64,000 nucleotides of DNA from Bacillus thermozeamaize (lineage in GTDB: Bacteria; Bacillota; Bacilli; ZCTH02-B2): contig LZRT01000062.1 in NCBI GenBank assembly GCA_002159075.1, forward strand, positions 1 to 64,000, written 5' to 3'. Shown piece after piece: positions 29,348 through 39,618 of the stretch. The position numbers and the translations under genes were made by a program. Positions within the stretch are counted from its first letter, which is position 1. Each line of letters begins with the position of its first letter. The notes beneath the pieces are model-generated. The model saw only the letters and a list, made by a program, of their open reading frames with translations, did no database searches and was not told where the DNA came from.

Positions 29348-30511
29348 ATGAATATTCACGAGTATCAGGCAAAGGAAATTCTCAGGTCTTATGGTGTAGC
29401 CGTGCCGGAAGGCATCGTCGCCTTTACGGTGGAGGAAGCGGTTGAGGCAGCCAAAAAACTGGGGACAGACGTCTGTGTCGTCAAAGCCCAGATCCATGCC
29501 GGGGGACGGGGAAAAGCGGGCGGCGTAAAGGTGGCCAAAAGCCTGGATGAAGTTCGCCAATACGCCTCAGAGCTCCTTGGAAAGGTTCTGGTGACCCACC
29601 AAACCGGTCCGGAAGGAAAGGAAGTCAAGCGTCTGTTAATCGAACAGGGATGCGACATTCGGAAAGAGTACTATCTGGGACTGGTACTTAACCGGGAGAC
29701 CGGACGTGTCGTGATGATGGCGTCGGAGGAAGGCGGAACCGAAATTGAAGAGGTGGCTGCCCGGACACCGGAAAAGATCTTCCGTGAAGAGATCGATCCG
29801 GCGGTTGGTCTGATGCCGTATCAGGCGAGGAAATTGGCCTTTGCCATACACATTCCGGATGCGCTCGTCAACAAGGCAGTGCAGTTCATGCTGGGATTGT
29901 ACCGGGTATTTGTCGAAAAGGACTGTTCTATCGCTGAGATCAACCCCTTGGTTGTGACCGGCGACGGACAAGTGATGGCCCTGGACGCCAAGTTGAATTT
30001 TGACGCCAACGCGTTGTACCGTCATCCTGAATTGCTGGAGCTCAGAGACCTGGATGAAGAGGATCCGCGTGAAATCGAGGCGTCCAAGCACGGATTGAGT
30101 TACATTGCATTGGATGGCAACATCGGTTGTATGGTCAATGGCGCCGGTCTGGCGATGGCGACGATGGACATCATTAAGTATTACGGCGGTGAACCGGCAA
30201 ATTTCCTGGATGTCGGCGGCGGCGCGTCCAAGGAAAAAGTGACCGAAGCATTTAAGATTATCTTACAGGATGAGAAGGTCAAAGGCATCTTTGTCAACAT
30301 TTTCGGCGGGATCATGCGTTGTGACGTGATCGCCGAAGGAGTTGTGGCGGCAGCCCAGGAACTGGGACTGAACAGGCCGCTGGTCGTGCGGCTGGAGGGA
30401 ACCAACGTGGAGCTCGGCAAAAAGATCCTCGAGCAATCGGGCCTGAACATCATTCCCGCCGATTCAATGGCCGACGGGGCGCAAAAAATTGTTTCCCTGG
30501 TCAAGGAATAA
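29348..30511 (+). CDS. sucC: Succinyl-CoA synthetase beta subunit
   Basis: SucC with SucD interconverts succinyl-CoA and succinate with ADP/GDP phosphorylation in the TCA cycle. The 387-residue product begins [17 protein letters not shown], has an ATP-grasp fold and the C-terminal CoA-ligase domain with [13 protein letters not shown] and [20 protein letters not shown] places the start at ATG 29348 rather than 29342 or 29315. sucD follows 75 bases later. Confidence 0.98.
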   Translation: MNIHEYQAKEILRSYGVAVPEGIVAFTVEEAVEAAKKLGTDVCVVKAQIHAGGRGKAGGVKVAKSLDEVRQYASELLGKVLVTHQTGPEGKEVKRLLIEQGCDIRKEYYLGLVLNRETGRVVMMASEEGGTEIEEVAARTPEKIFREEIDPAVGLMPYQARKLAFAIHIPDALVNKAVQFMLGLYRVFVEKDCSIAEINPLVVTGDGQVMALDAKLNFDANALYRHPELLELRDLDEEDPREIEASKHGLSYIALDGNIGCMVNGAGLAMATMDIIKYYGGEPANFLDVGGGASKEKVTEAFKIILQDEKVKGIFVNIFGGIMRCDVIAEGVVAAAQELGLNRPLVVRLEGTNVELGKKILEQSGLNIIPADSMADGAQKIVSLVKE

Positions 30512-30586
30512 GCCGTGCGCAAGTGAAGGGACGTTCTGGGTTTCAATTCAAGAAAAGTTTGATCAAAAAGGCAGGTGTTTGGGACG

Positions 30587-31489
30587 ATGAGCATTCTCGT
30601 CAATCGCGAAACACGGGTCATCACACAAGGGATTACCGGTGCGACCGGTCTGTTTCACACCAAGCAGGCGATTGAATACGGTACCAAGATCGTGGGCGGT
30701 GTCACTCCCGGCAAAGGAGGCACGACGGTAGAAGGGGTTCCCGTGTTTAACACGGTGCATGAGGCGGTATCCAAAACGGGAGCCAACGCTTCCGTGATTT
30801 ATGTTCCTCCCGCTTTTGCCGCCGATGCGATCATGGAGGCTGTCGACGCTGGCGTGGAACTGGTGGTTTGCATTACCGAAGGGATTCCTGTCTTGGACAT
30901 GGTGAAGGTCAAACGGTTTATGGAAGGGAAAAAGACGCGCCTCATCGGGCCGAACTGCCCTGGCGTCATCACCCCTGGGGAATGTAAAATCGGGATAATG
31001 CCCGGATACATCCATCTGCCAGGGAAAGTGGGTGTCGTATCGCGCAGCGGGACGCTCACTTACGAGGCGGTTCATCAGCTGACCACGCGCGGGATTGGGC
31101 AATCGACCGCTGTCGGCATTGGCGGCGATCCGGTGAATGGCACCAGCTTCATTGACGTCCTGAAGCTGTTTAATGAAGATCCGGATACGGAAGCCGTGAT
31201 CATGATCGGCGAAATTGGCGGGACAGCGGAAGAACGGGCCGCAGAATGGATCAAGGCGAACATGAAAAAGCCGGTCGTCGGGTTTATCGGCGGCCAGACG
31301 GCGCCTCCAGGAAAGCGGATGGGCCATGCCGGAGCGATTATCTCCGGTGGCCAAGGTACGGCAAAAGAAAAAATCGCCAAACTGGAAGAAGCAGGGGTCC
31401 GGGTAGCTCCCACGCCTGCCGAGATGGGTTCGACATTGGTGGCCGTGCTGGAGGAGCGGAATCTCCTGGATCGCGTCAAGGTGAGGTAA
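30587..31489 (+). CDS. sucD: Succinyl-CoA synthetase alpha subunit
   Basis: The 300-residue alpha subunit, which binds CoA and is transiently phosphorylated on His247 in [14 protein letters not shown]. The N-terminal [12 protein letters not shown] and GGVTPGKGG are CoA-binding motifs. ATG 30587 is preferred; a TTG at 30575 is in frame. A strong terminator ends the sucCD transcript before dprA. Confidence 0.98.
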   Translation: MSILVNRETRVITQGITGATGLFHTKQAIEYGTKIVGGVTPGKGGTTVEGVPVFNTVHEAVSKTGANASVIYVPPAFAADAIMEAVDAGVELVVCITEGIPVLDMVKVKRFMEGKKTRLIGPNCPGVITPGECKIGIMPGYIHLPGKVGVVSRSGTLTYEAVHQLTTRGIGQSTAVGIGGDPVNGTSFIDVLKLFNEDPDTEAVIMIGEIGGTAEERAAEWIKANMKKPVVGFIGGQTAPPGKRMGHAGAIISGGQGTAKEKIAKLEEAGVRVAPTPAEMGSTLVAVLEERNLLDRVKVR

Positions 31490-31500
31490 AGTCAAGGAAT

Positions 31501-31529
31501 GGCATGCCTTTCGGGCATGCCGTTTTTTT
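31501..31529 (+). terminator. Intrinsic terminator after sucD
   Basis: An 8-bp stem GGCATGCC / GGCATGCC with loop TTTCG is followed by G then seven T residues, starting 12 bases after the sucD stop. Confidence 0.94.
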
Positions 31530-31621
31530 GTCGAAATCAACTGAAGAGATTGAAGAGATTGGTAAATCGTGCAGGATTTTTGCGGCGGGCGTCGAATCAT
31601 GGCAAGAAAGGGGTGATTCTG

Positions 31622-32704
31622 ATGCAACTTGAGGAACGGGATTGGCTGATCGCGCTGGATGCGGTAAAGGGAGTGGGCTGGCAGACGATTCACCGTCTCG
31701 TTCAGGCCACGGCTTCGTTAAAAGAGTTGAGCGAATGGCCGGTTGAGCAATTCCAGTCCATCGGCATCCGCCGGCGAACAGCGGAGGCGCTGCAGCGGGC
31801 CATGGCCGGATCGTGGGTCCTGCTGCAGAAAAAGCGGCGGGCGTCGTGGCCTTACCGCGTGCTCACCATTTTTGATGCGCATTATCCCGAGATCCTGCGA
31901 CAGATCCACCAACCTCCCTGGGTCTTGTATGCGCTCGGCAAGCTTGATTTGTTGCAGGGTCCTGCCATCAGCATGGTAGGAACACGGACCCCTACCTCCT
32001 ATGGGCGGATGGTCGCTTACAAATTGGCCAGGGAGCTTGCGGAACACGGCTGGGTCGTCGTCAGTGGATTGGCCCGCGGGATTGACAGTGAGGCGCACAA
32101 GGGCGCACTGCAGTCCCAGGGAGGCACGATCGCAGTGCTTGGTTGCGGCATTGACCAGATATACCCGCCGGAAAACAAGTGGCTTTATGAGGAAATTGCC
32201 CAAAAGGGGTTGGTCCTCTCTGAATATCCGCCGGGCACGCCGGTTCATGCCGGATTGTTTCCGCAGCGCAACCGGTTGATCAGCGGATTGTCTCTTGGTA
32301 CCGTTGTAGTCGAGGCTGCCAGTCGCAGCGGCGCCCTGATCACTGCCGACTTCGCGCTGGAGCAGTCACGGGAGGTATTCGCCGTGCCAGGTCCCATTTA
32401 CAACGTGCAAAGCAGCGGCACCAACCAGCTGATCAAGGAAGGGGCAAAAATGGTCACGGGCGTCCATGACATCCTGGAAGAGTATGCTTTTGCGGGCAAA
32501 CCTTCCAGTGCTTCTCATGCTGTCCGTCTGACCGCCGAAGAGAACCGGCTTCTGTCGCACATCGGGTATGCAGGGGTCCACATCGACGAACTGAAAAAGA
32601 TCACCGGGCAGGAATGGGCAACACTTTATCCGATGCTGATGCAGTTGCAAATGAAAAAGGTGATCCGGCAATTGCCGGGATCTTACTACATCCGCTGCGA
32701 CTAG
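31622..32704 (+). CDS. dprA: DNA processing protein DprA
   Basis: DprA loads RecA onto single-stranded DNA entering during transformation. From ATG 31622 (AAAGGGGTGATTC upstream) it has 360 residues: an N-terminal helical region, then the Rossmann-like core with MVGTRTPTSYGRMV, VSGLARGIDSEAHKGAL, GTIAVLGCGID and PQRNRLISGLS, and a C-terminal winged-helix-like tail. The longer frame to 31499 runs through the sucD terminator and is rejected. dprA-topA order is conserved. Confidence 0.96.
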   Translation: MQLEERDWLIALDAVKGVGWQTIHRLVQATASLKELSEWPVEQFQSIGIRRRTAEALQRAMAGSWVLLQKKRRASWPYRVLTIFDAHYPEILRQIHQPPWVLYALGKLDLLQGPAISMVGTRTPTSYGRMVAYKLARELAEHGWVVVSGLARGIDSEAHKGALQSQGGTIAVLGCGIDQIYPPENKWLYEEIAQKGLVLSEYPPGTPVHAGLFPQRNRLISGLSLGTVVVEAASRSGALITADFALEQSREVFAVPGPIYNVQSSGTNQLIKEGAKMVTGVHDILEEYAFAGKPSSASHAVRLTAEENRLLSHIGYAGVHIDELKKITGQEWATLYPMLMQLQMKKVIRQLPGSYYIRCD

Positions 32705-32740
32705 TCGGCCCTCTCACATTGCTTCCAGACAAAGCATAGT

Positions 32741-32769
32741 TTGACAAAGAAAGGTTTATGATTTAATAA
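32741..32769 (+). promoter_or_regulatory. Sigma-A-type promoter for topA
   Basis: TTGACA (32741-32746), 17 bases, then TAATAA (32764-32769), about 55 bases before the topA start in the 119-base gap after dprA. Confidence 0.75.
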
Positions 32770-32823
32770 TAGAAAAAGTTTTGTTTTCATTTCACGGGTA
32801 GGTTTGGACAGGAGGAGCATTGC

Positions 32824-34914
32824 ATGTCGCAGCTTGAAGCGTTAGTGATTGTGGAATCACCTGCGAAAGCGAGGACGATCAGCAAATACCTTGGAAAAAA
32901 ATACATGGTCAAGGCTTCCATGGGCCATGTCCGTGATCTCCCCAAAAGCCAGATGGGGGTAGACGTGGAACATGGATTCCAACCGAAATACATCACGATC
33001 CGCGGGAAGGGCGATGTCCTGAAAGAACTCAGGGACAGCACGAAAAAAGTGAAACGGGTCTTTCTGGCTGCCGACCCGGACCGGGAAGGAGAGGCGATTG
33101 CCTGGCACCTTGCTCACATTTTAAACCTTCCGGAAGAAGAGCCCTGCCGGGTCGTCTTTCACGAAATCACAAAAGAGGCCGTCAAGGAGGCCTTTAAACA
33201 ACCCCGGCCCATCGACATGAATCTGGTCAATGCCCAGCAGACCAGGCGCATTCTGGACCGGCTTGTCGGATATAACATCAGTCCCCTGTTGTGGAAAAAG
33301 GTTCGCAAGGGCTTGAGTGCAGGGCGTGTCCAGTCCGTTGCGGTCAAGTTGATCATCGATCGGGAACGGGAAATCCGTCAATTTGTCCCGCAGGAGTACT
33401 GGACGGTGACGGCCCATCTGATAAAAGACGGGCAACCCTTTACGGCAAAATTCTACGGGCGTGGCGGAACAAAGGAAGAACTGCGGCGGGAAGAAGAGGT
33501 GCAGGCCTTACTGAAAGAAATCGAGGGCCAGCCGCTGGTGGTCCAATCCGTCAAGGAGTCGGAACGCCGCCGCAATCCGGCGCCGCCTTTTACCACCAGC
33601 TCGCTGCAACAGGAAGCGGCTCGGAAACTGAATTTCCGGGCATCCCGGACGATGTCGGTGGCGCAGCAATTGTACGAAGGGATTGAACTCGGAAAAGAAG
33701 GTTCGGTAGGTTTGATTACCTATATGCGCACCGATTCGACGCGGGTTTCCGAGACGGCCCGCCAGGAGGCCAGCCTCTTTATCCGGGAACAGTACGGTGA
33801 ATCGTTTCTTCCGGAGCGTCCGCGTCAATTCGCGCAAAAGGAAGGGGCGCAGGATGCCCACGAGGCGATTCGTCCCACATCCGTTTTCCGTACCCCTGAT
33901 GCCGTCAAGGCGTATCTTACCCGCGATCAGTACCGCCTCTATAAACTGATCTGGGAACGCTTCGTCGCCAGTCAAATGGCCTCCGCTATCCTGGATACCG
34001 TCTCTGCGGAACTGGTGGCTGGCCAGGCGGTGTTTCGGGCCAGCGGTTCGAAACTGAAATTTCCTGGCTTTATGAAAGTTTACATTGAGGGAACGGATGA
34101 CCAGGTTGAAGAAGAAGGCTTTCTCCCGCCGCTCGCTGAAGGGGATCGGCCCATGCTGGAAAAGATTTCACCGGAACAGCACTTTACACAACCGCCTCCC
34201 CGCTACACGGAAGCGCGTCTTGTAAAGACGATGGAGGAGCTCGGCATCGGCCGGCCAAGCACCTATGCCCCGACGCTGGAGACAATCCAAAAACGCGGTT
34301 ACGTCAGCCTGGAGGACAAGCGGTTTGTCCCGACGGAGCTGGGTGAGCTCGTCATCCAGCTGATGGAGGAATTTTTCCCCGACATTTTGAACGTGGAATT
34401 TACGGCGCAAATGGAAGAGAACCTGGACCTGGTAGAGGAAGGGCGGATCCAATGGGTTAAACTCCTGGATGATTTTTACAAGGAATTCCAGCAAAAACTG
34501 AAACGGGCCCATGAGGAGATGCAGCGTGTCGAGATCCAGGACGAGGTGGCCGATGAAACCTGCGAAAAGTGCGGCCGTCCGATGCTCTTCAAGTACGGGC
34601 GTTTTGGCAAGTTTCTCGCCTGTTCCGGTTTTCCGGAATGCCGCAACACCAAGCCCATTGTAAAATCCACTGGCATCCAATGTCCGAAGTGCGGCGGCCA
34701 AATCGTGGAACGCAAAACCAAACGGCGTCGTACCTTTTACGGATGCGATCGCTATCCGGAATGTGATTACGTGTCATGGGATAAGCCGGTGGAAAAGGCC
34801 TGTCCGCAGTGCCAGTCGCTCATGGTGGAGAAAAAGGGCAAAAAACAGGAGAAATCCGTTGTATGTACCGTATGTGGCTACCATGAGGCGGAACCGGCCA
34901 CGTCGCAAGGCTAG
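32824..34914 (+). CDS. topA: DNA topoisomerase I
   Basis: TopA relaxes negative supercoils. The 696-residue product has a TOPRIM domain ([24 protein letters not shown]), the catalytic Tyr300 in [12 protein letters not shown], and three C-terminal zinc ribbons (CEKCGRP..., CPKCGGQ..., CPQCQSL...). AGGAGG precedes ATG 32824. In B. subtilis trmFO follows; here a terminator and promoter lead straight to xerC. Confidence 0.98.
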   Translation: MSQLEALVIVESPAKARTISKYLGKKYMVKASMGHVRDLPKSQMGVDVEHGFQPKYITIRGKGDVLKELRDSTKKVKRVFLAADPDREGEAIAWHLAHILNLPEEEPCRVVFHEITKEAVKEAFKQPRPIDMNLVNAQQTRRILDRLVGYNISPLLWKKVRKGLSAGRVQSVAVKLIIDREREIRQFVPQEYWTVTAHLIKDGQPFTAKFYGRGGTKEELRREEEVQALLKEIEGQPLVVQSVKESERRRNPAPPFTTSSLQQEAARKLNFRASRTMSVAQQLYEGIELGKEGSVGLITYMRTDSTRVSETARQEASLFIREQYGESFLPERPRQFAQKEGAQDAHEAIRPTSVFRTPDAVKAYLTRDQYRLYKLIWERFVASQMASAILDTVSAELVAGQAVFRASGSKLKFPGFMKVYIEGTDDQVEEEGFLPPLAEGDRPMLEKISPEQHFTQPPPRYTEARLVKTMEELGIGRPSTYAPTLETIQKRGYVSLEDKRFVPTELGELVIQLMEEFFPDILNVEFTAQMEENLDLVEEGRIQWVKLLDDFYKEFQQKLKRAHEEMQRVEIQDEVADETCEKCGRPMLFKYGRFGKFLACSGFPECRNTKPIVKSTGIQCPKCGGQIVERKTKRRRTFYGCDRYPECDYVSWDKPVEKACPQCQSLMVEKKGKKQEKSVVCTVCGYHEAEPATSQG

Positions 34915-34915
34915 A

Positions 34916-34938
34916 CTGAACGGGCGTTCAGAATTTTT
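34916..34938 (+). terminator. Short intrinsic terminator after topA
   Basis: A 6-bp stem CTGAAC / GTTCAG with loop GGGC is followed by AATTTTT, 2 bases after the topA stop. The stem is short, so efficiency may be modest. Confidence 0.65.
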
Positions 34939-34960
34939 CACGTGAAATACACAATTTATC

Positions 34961-34990
34961 TTGCCAGGCTCTTTTCAATTGTGCTATTAT
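34961..34990 (+). promoter_or_regulatory. Promoter for xerC-hslVU-codY
   Basis: TTGCCA (34961-34966), 18 bases, TATTAT (34985-34990). The predicted start lies about 25 bases before the preferred xerC ATG. A perfect 12-bp palindrome TTTCACGTGAAA (34936-34947) lies just upstream and may be a regulator site. Confidence 0.65.
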
Positions 34991-35022
34991 GTTATATGTT
35001 TGTTTTGAATGGAGTGAAAAAG

Positions 35023-35946
35023 ATGTCTACTCTTGTAGAAGAATGTCGAGATTTCATCGACATGCTCCATGCAAAACACCATTTCTCTACTCATACTCTC
35101 CGCCAGTACCAGCAGGATGTCCGGCAGTTTGCCGAATTTCTGGAAGAGCGTTCCCGCACCAGTTTTGCGGAGGTGGATGTGTATACGGTGAGGGCCTACC
35201 TGAGTCATCTGTATGACAAAGGGTATGCCCGCCGCACCATCGCCCGCAAGCTGGCCACCCTGCGCAGTCTTTTCAAGCATTTGATCCAACGGGGACGGCT
35301 GACAGATAACCCGCTGATGCTGGTGGCTACACCAAAAACGGAGGCACGTCTGCCTCGATTTCTATACCCGCGGGAGGTGGAACAACTCCTGGCAGTCATT
35401 GACACCGGGACACCACTCGGCTTACGGGATCGTGCGATTGTCGAAACGCTTTATGCATCTGGGATGCGTGTCAGTGAGTTGGTGGGCCTGGATTTGGAAG
35501 ATGTGGATTTGGCGACTGGCCAGGCCCGGGTGTGGGGGAAAGGAAGAAAAGAGCGAATCGTCTTGCTGGGAAGTTATGCAATTATGGCGATTGGGAAATA
35601 CTTGAAATCAGGAAGGCCTCAGCTTGCGGCCAAATGTAAGGATGGGCTCGATCAGGGGGCGCTGTTTCTGAATCACCGGGGAACCCGTCTGAGTGACCGC
35701 AGCATTCGCCGTCTCCTGGACAAGTATGCAAGGCAGCTCGCCAATCTGATCAACCTGTCCCCACACGTGCTTCGGCATACGTTTGCCACACATCTGCTAA
35801 ACGGCGGCGCCGACATCCGGGTGGTGCAGGAACTGTTGGGACATGCGCACATCTCTACTACCCAGATCTACACACATACGACCCGGGAGGCGTTGCGCCA
35901 GGTTTATGTGGATGCACACCCGCGAGCGAAAGGGGCAAAACCATGA
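35023..35946 (+). CDS. xerC: Tyrosine recombinase XerC
   Basis: XerC with XerD resolves chromosome dimers at dif. From ATG 35023 (GGAGTG upstream) it has 307 residues: an N-terminal SAM-like core-binding domain and the catalytic domain with Arg149 (ASGMRVSEL), His248/Arg251 (HVLRH), His274 (LLGHAHI) and the nucleophile Tyr283 (QIYTH). The longer frame from 34942 runs over the promoter and is rejected. Its codons overlap hslV by 4 bases. This is the codV position of B. subtilis. Confidence 0.95.
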   Translation: MSTLVEECRDFIDMLHAKHHFSTHTLRQYQQDVRQFAEFLEERSRTSFAEVDVYTVRAYLSHLYDKGYARRTIARKLATLRSLFKHLIQRGRLTDNPLMLVATPKTEARLPRFLYPREVEQLLAVIDTGTPLGLRDRAIVETLYASGMRVSELVGLDLEDVDLATGQARVWGKGRKERIVLLGSYAIMAIGKYLKSGRPQLAAKCKDGLDQGALFLNHRGTRLSDRSIRRLLDKYARQLANLINLSPHVLRHTFATHLLNGGADIRVVQELLGHAHISTTQIYTHTTREALRQVYVDAHPRAKGAKP

Positions 35947-36509
35947 GGGGGATGTTTCACGCCACCACGATCTTTGCCGTACATCACCAAGGACAGGCGG
36001 CGATGGCCGGCGACGGGCAGGTCACTTTTGGTGAGGCCACGATCATGAAACATCAGGCGAAAAAGGTGCGCCGCCTGTATCATGGCCAGGTATTGGCCGG
36101 TTTTGCCGGCTCCGTGGCCGATGCACTGACCTTGTTTGAACGCTTTGAGGAAAACCTCGAAGAGTTTGGCGGGAACCTGCTGCGCGCGGCGGTGGAACTG
36201 GCCAAGGAGTGGCGGACGGATAAACTGATGCGCCACTTGGAAGCCCTCCTCCTGGTCATGAATCAGGATCGCCTCCTCCTTGTTTCAGGCAGTGGAGAGG
36301 TGATTGAACCGGATGACGGGATGATGGCCATCGGATCCGGTGGCAATTACGCCTTGGCTGCCGGCAGGGCGCTGAAGCGACATGCTCCTCACCTGAGCGC
36401 CGAGGAGATGGCCAGAACGGCGTTGTCCATTGCTGCCGACATTTGCGTCTACACGAATCACCAGATTGTCGTGGAGACGTTGGCGGGAGAGGGAGGCGGG
36501 AATGGATGA
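35943..36509 (+). CDS. hslV: ATP-dependent protease subunit HslV (ClpQ/CodW)
   Basis: HslV is the proteasome-like peptidase driven by HslU. The 188-residue product has HATTIFAV near the N-terminus, [18 protein letters not shown] and [14 protein letters not shown]. The start MRGMF (35943, or Met at 35952) gives a short propeptide before Thr8. B. subtilis CodW uses an N-terminal serine instead, which is absent here, so processing to expose Thr8 would be needed. It overlaps hslU by 4 bases. Confidence 0.95.
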   Translation: MRGMFHATTIFAVHHQGQAAMAGDGQVTFGEATIMKHQAKKVRRLYHGQVLAGFAGSVADALTLFERFEENLEEFGGNLLRAAVELAKEWRTDKLMRHLEALLLVMNQDRLLLVSGSGEVIEPDDGMMAIGSGGNYALAAGRALKRHAPHLSAEEMARTALSIAADICVYTNHQIVVETLAGEGGGNG

Positions 36510-37891
36510 ACCAGACGCTGACGCCCAAGCAGATTGTCGCCGAGCTGGACAAATACATCGTCGGTCAGCAACAAGCCAAAAAGGCCGTCGCGGTTGCCCT
36601 TCGCAATCGCTATCGGCGGAGCCTGCTGCCGCCGGAAATGCGGGATGAGATTGTGCCGAAAAACATCTTGATGATCGGCCCGACTGGTGTCGGAAAGACA
36701 GAAATTGCCCGCCGTTTGGCCAAGCTGGTGGGGGCGCCGTTCATCAAGGTGGAGGCGACAAAGTACACCGAGGTAGGGTATGTGGGTCGCGATGTGGAAT
36801 CGATGATCCGCGATTTGACCGAAATCGCCGTTCGCATGGTCAAGCAGGAGAAAATTGAACAGGTCCAGGATCGGGCCGAACAGATGGCCAATGAACGGAT
36901 TATTTCCATCCTTGTTCCTGGCCAGCGCAAAACGAGGCCGTTTAAAAACCCCTTGGAACTGCTCTTTAACCCTGATGATGGCAAAGAGCCGGAGGATGCT
37001 TTCCATGACCAGCAACTGGAGCAACAACGCCGGGAGATTCGAGAACGGCTGAACAGCGGACAGCTGGAAGATGAGCTCATCGAAATCGAGGTTGAAGACA
37101 ATATTCCAAACATGTTTGAGATCATTTCCAATACCGGCGTTGAACAGATGGGCATTAACATGCAGGAGTTGTTTGGCAGTTTCCTGCCGAAAAAGACAAA
37201 AAAGCGCCGCCTTCCCATCCGGGAAGCCCGGAAGATCCTGACTCAGCAGGAAGCGATGAAACTGATCGACATGGAAGAGGTGATCCGGGAGTCGATCCAG
37301 CGAGTGGAACAATCCGGCATCGTGTTCATCGATGAGATCGACAAGATCGCCAGCAAGGAGCATGGCCCGGATGTCTCCCGTGAGGGGGTACAGCGGGACA
37401 TCTTGCCGATCATCGAAGGTTCTACCGTGATGACAAAATACGGTCCGGTGAAGACCGATTATATTCTGTTCATCGCTGCGGGAGCTTTTCACATCGCGAA
37501 ACCGTCAGACTTGATTCCTGAGCTGCAGGGCCGGCTGCCGATTCGCGTCGAACTGGATAACCTGACCGAAGAGGACTTTGTCCGGATCCTCAAGGAACCG
37601 AAAAACGCCTTGTTGAGACAGTACAGTGCGTTGCTGGAAACGGAAGGTATCCAGGTTCACTTTACGGAAGAAGCGATCCGCGAAATCGCCAGATTGGCCA
37701 CCAGAGTCAACCAGCAGACAGACAACATTGGCGCCCGCAGACTGCACACGCTGCTGGAGAAATTGCTGGAGGATCTTTCGTTTGAGGCGCCGGACATCAA
37801 TCTGGAAAAAGTGGAAATCACCCCTGAGTATGTCAGGGAAAAATTGGGACCGATTGTGGAAGATGAGGATTTAAGTCAATATATTTTATAA
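36506..37891 (+). CDS. hslU: ATP-dependent protease ATPase subunit HslU (ClpY)
   Basis: The AAA+ unfoldase partner of HslV. From ATG 36506 (overlapping the hslV stop; GGGAGGCGGG upstream) it has 461 residues. It shows [17 protein letters not shown], Walker [15 protein letters not shown], the intermediate I-domain (about residues 110-240), Walker [11 protein letters not shown], and the C-terminal sensor region. codY follows after 48 bases. Confidence 0.97.
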   Translation: MNQTLTPKQIVAELDKYIVGQQQAKKAVAVALRNRYRRSLLPPEMRDEIVPKNILMIGPTGVGKTEIARRLAKLVGAPFIKVEATKYTEVGYVGRDVESMIRDLTEIAVRMVKQEKIEQVQDRAEQMANERIISILVPGQRKTRPFKNPLELLFNPDDGKEPEDAFHDQQLEQQRREIRERLNSGQLEDELIEIEVEDNIPNMFEIISNTGVEQMGINMQELFGSFLPKKTKKRRLPIREARKILTQQEAMKLIDMEEVIRESIQRVEQSGIVFIDEIDKIASKEHGPDVSREGVQRDILPIIEGSTVMTKYGPVKTDYILFIAAGAFHIAKPSDLIPELQGRLPIRVELDNLTEEDFVRILKEPKNALLRQYSALLETEGIQVHFTEEAIREIARLATRVNQQTDNIGARRLHTLLEKLLEDLSFEAPDINLEKVEITPEYVREKLGPIVEDEDLSQYIL

Positions 37892-37939
37892 ATGTTAAAA
37901 TAGAAAAAAAGAAGCCTTGAGAAGGAGGATGTTGTAACG

Positions 37940-38722
37940 ATGAATCTGCTAGCCAAAACACGTCGAATCAACCGTCTTTTGCAAAGAACGGCAGGACATG
38001 CTGTCAATTTCAATGAGATGGCTGAAGTGTTGAGCGATGTCATTGAAGCGAATACCTTTGTCGTCAGCCGGAAAGGAAAAATGCTGGGCGTCTCGATTTA
38101 CACGCCGATCGAAAATGATCGCCTGAACAAGATGATCGAGGACCGCCGTTTTCCCCAGGAGTACAACAACCTGCTGTTGAAGGAAGATGAGACGAAGGCG
38201 AACATCACGCTGGACAGCCCGCTCACCGTTTTTCCGGTAGAAATGCGCGGCATTTTGGACAAGGCCTACACGACCCTCGTTCCGGTGGTTGCCGGCGGGG
38301 AGCGTCTCGGCACGTTGCTTTTGGCGCGACTGAACAAGGAATTTGTGGATGATGACCTGATTCTGGGCGAATACGGCGCGACGGTTGTCGGCATGGAGAT
38401 CTTGCGTGAGCGTTCGGAGGCGGTCGAACAGGAGGCCCGCAGCAAGGCGGTCGTCCAAATGGCCATCGGTTCCCTTTCCTACAGCGAAATGGAAGCAGTT
38501 GAACATATTTTCGAAGAGCTCAACGGCAAGGAAGGGCTCTTGGTCGCCAGCAAGATTGCGGATCGGGTGGGGATTACCCGTTCTGTCATCGTCAATGCGC
38601 TGCGGAAGCTGGAAAGTGCCGGGGTGATTGAATCCCGTTCGCTCGGTATGAAGGGAACCTACATCAAGGTGTTGAATGAAAAGCTGCTGACCGAACTGGA
38701 AAAACTGAAGGCAGAATCCTGA
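37940..38722 (+). CDS. codY: Global transcriptional regulator CodY
   Basis: CodY senses GTP and branched-chain amino acids and represses stationary-phase, nutrient-acquisition and often motility genes in low-GC Gram-positives. At 260 residues it has an N-terminal GAF domain and a C-terminal winged HTH ([20 protein letters not shown]). AGAAGGAGGATG precedes the start. It lies immediately before the fla/che operon, separated by a strong terminator. Confidence 0.98.
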   Translation: MNLLAKTRRINRLLQRTAGHAVNFNEMAEVLSDVIEANTFVVSRKGKMLGVSIYTPIENDRLNKMIEDRRFPQEYNNLLLKEDETKANITLDSPLTVFPVEMRGILDKAYTTLVPVVAGGERLGTLLLARLNKEFVDDDLILGEYGATVVGMEILRERSEAVEQEARSKAVVQMAIGSLSYSEMEAVEHIFEELNGKEGLLVASKIADRVGITRSVIVNALRKLESAGVIESRSLGMKGTYIKVLNEKLLTELEKLKAES

Positions 38723-38756
38723 TGGCAGGGCGCGTGTCATATTGAAACGTTTCGCC

Positions 38757-38808
38757 AATCCTTCCTCTTCGGTGATCTGTGGCCGCAAGAGGAGGGATTT
38801 TTTGTTTT
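38757..38808 (+). terminator. Intrinsic terminator after codY
   Basis: A 13-bp stem AATCCTTCCTCTT / AAGAGGAGGGATT (one G-T pair) is followed by TTTTTTGTTTTT. It insulates codY from the fla/che promoter. Confidence 0.94.
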
Positions 38809-38831
38809 TCTATGTTTATTTATGTATCTTA

Positions 38832-38860
38832 TTGTCGTCCTATGAAATTTGTGGTATGGT
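38832..38860 (+). promoter_or_regulatory. Promoter of the fla/che operon
   Basis: TTGTCG (38832-38837), 17 bases, TATGGT (38855-38860): a sigma-A-like pair starting transcription about 35 bases before the riboswitch aptamer. No CodY or sigma-D box was recognised nearby. Confidence 0.7.
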
Positions 38861-38900
38861 AAAACTGACCAATTAATAGATAAATATTTCCAATGTGATT

Positions 38901-38999
38901 TCCCAGGACAGGGCAAACCCAGCGAAAGCTGGCGGCGCAAAGCAATGGGTCTAAAGCGCGGCGAGATGCCGCGCCATGACTGCCATGCTGCACTTGGGG
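38901..38999 (+). promoter_or_regulatory. Cyclic-di-GMP-I (GEMM-I) riboswitch upstream of flgB
   Basis: GEMM-I elements are in order: AGGGCAAACC (38910-38919), a GAAA tetraloop hairpin CCAGCGAAAGCTGG, GGCGCAAAGC, GGGTCTAAAG, a GCGCGGC/GCCGCGC hairpin, and ATGACTGCCATGCTGC. P1 forms between TCCCAGG (38901-38907) and CTTGGGG (38993-38999). The terminator begins one base later. In Clostridioides difficile a similar riboswitch before flgB turns motility off at high c-di-GMP; the same direction is inferred here. Confidence 0.93.
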
Positions 39000-39000
39000 T

Positions 39001-39033
39001 GCCTTGTCGTTTTGCGACAAGGCTTATTTATTT
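39001..39033 (+). terminator. Riboswitch-linked terminator before flgB
   Basis: GCCTTGTCG / CGACAAGGC (39001-39009 with 39014-39022) around a TTTTG loop, followed by TTATTTATTT. It abuts the aptamer P1 helix, as expected for transcriptional attenuation of the whole operon. Confidence 0.9.
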
Positions 39034-39120
39034 CGCTTCTGAGATCTAAGTATGTGCACGAAAATCGTTTTATGAGGCGGTATCTTCATTCAGTGAAATT
39101 TTAGCGAAAAGAGGTGAAAG

Positions 39121-39225
39121 GTGCAGGAAAAGGATTTCTTATGTCGAATAAGACAAATATTGAATAAAATTGCAGCAAATGGTATACGACTGACATCCAA
39201 TCCATCGTATGAGGCAAGGAAGTGA
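39121..39225 (+). CDS. Possible small leader ORF before flgB
   Basis: GTG 39121 opens a 34-codon frame (start MQEKDFLCRIRQ, end NPSYEARK) preceded by GAGGTG 4 bases upstream. It ends 4 bases before the flgB ATG. It lies between the riboswitch terminator and flgB in a 196-base leader. No homologue is recognised. Spacing suggests translational coupling to flgB, but it may be chance. Confidence 0.3.
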   Translation: MQEKDFLCRIRQILNKIAANGIRLTSNPSYEARK

Positions 39226-39229
39226 GAAA

Positions 39230-39616
39230 ATGACCATTCTCCCTCCTGAGTTGAACCTTGCGCTGGATGCCGCCGCACTCCGGCAGCGGGTGTTGGCCGA
39301 CAATGTGGCCAATGCGGAGACACCTTATTTTCGCCGTTCAGATGTGCGTTTTGCGCAGGTTTTGAAAGATGCGTATGACCGGCACGCGTTCATCGGGAAG
39401 AAAACGGATCCCCGCCATCTGCAGATCGGCAAAAGTCCCGTGCCGGAGATTCAGGTGGTTCAGGAAGGGCGCCTGACCAACTCCAATGCCCAGAGCAATG
39501 TGGATCTGGATTACGAGATGGCGTCCATGGCGCAGAATGCCCTCTGGTATCAGGCGCTGGTTCAACAGACCTCACATGTCCTGGCGCAATACCGACGTGT
39601 CCTTGAAGGGAGATAA
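39230..39616 (+). CDS. flgB: Flagellar basal-body rod protein FlgB
   Basis: A proximal rod subunit of 128 residues, first gene of the fla/che operon. It has the rod-family N-terminus (ALRQRVLADNVANAETPYFRR) and C-terminal heptad helix (NVDLDYEMASMAQNALWYQALVQ). ATG 39230 follows AAGGAAGTGAG; an in-frame ATG at 39209 lacks a ribosome binding site. Confidence 0.96.
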   Translation: MTILPPELNLALDAAALRQRVLADNVANAETPYFRRSDVRFAQVLKDAYDRHAFIGKKTDPRHLQIGKSPVPEIQVVQEGRLTNSNAQSNVDLDYEMASMAQNALWYQALVQQTSHVLAQYRRVLEGR

Positions 39617-39618
39617 GC

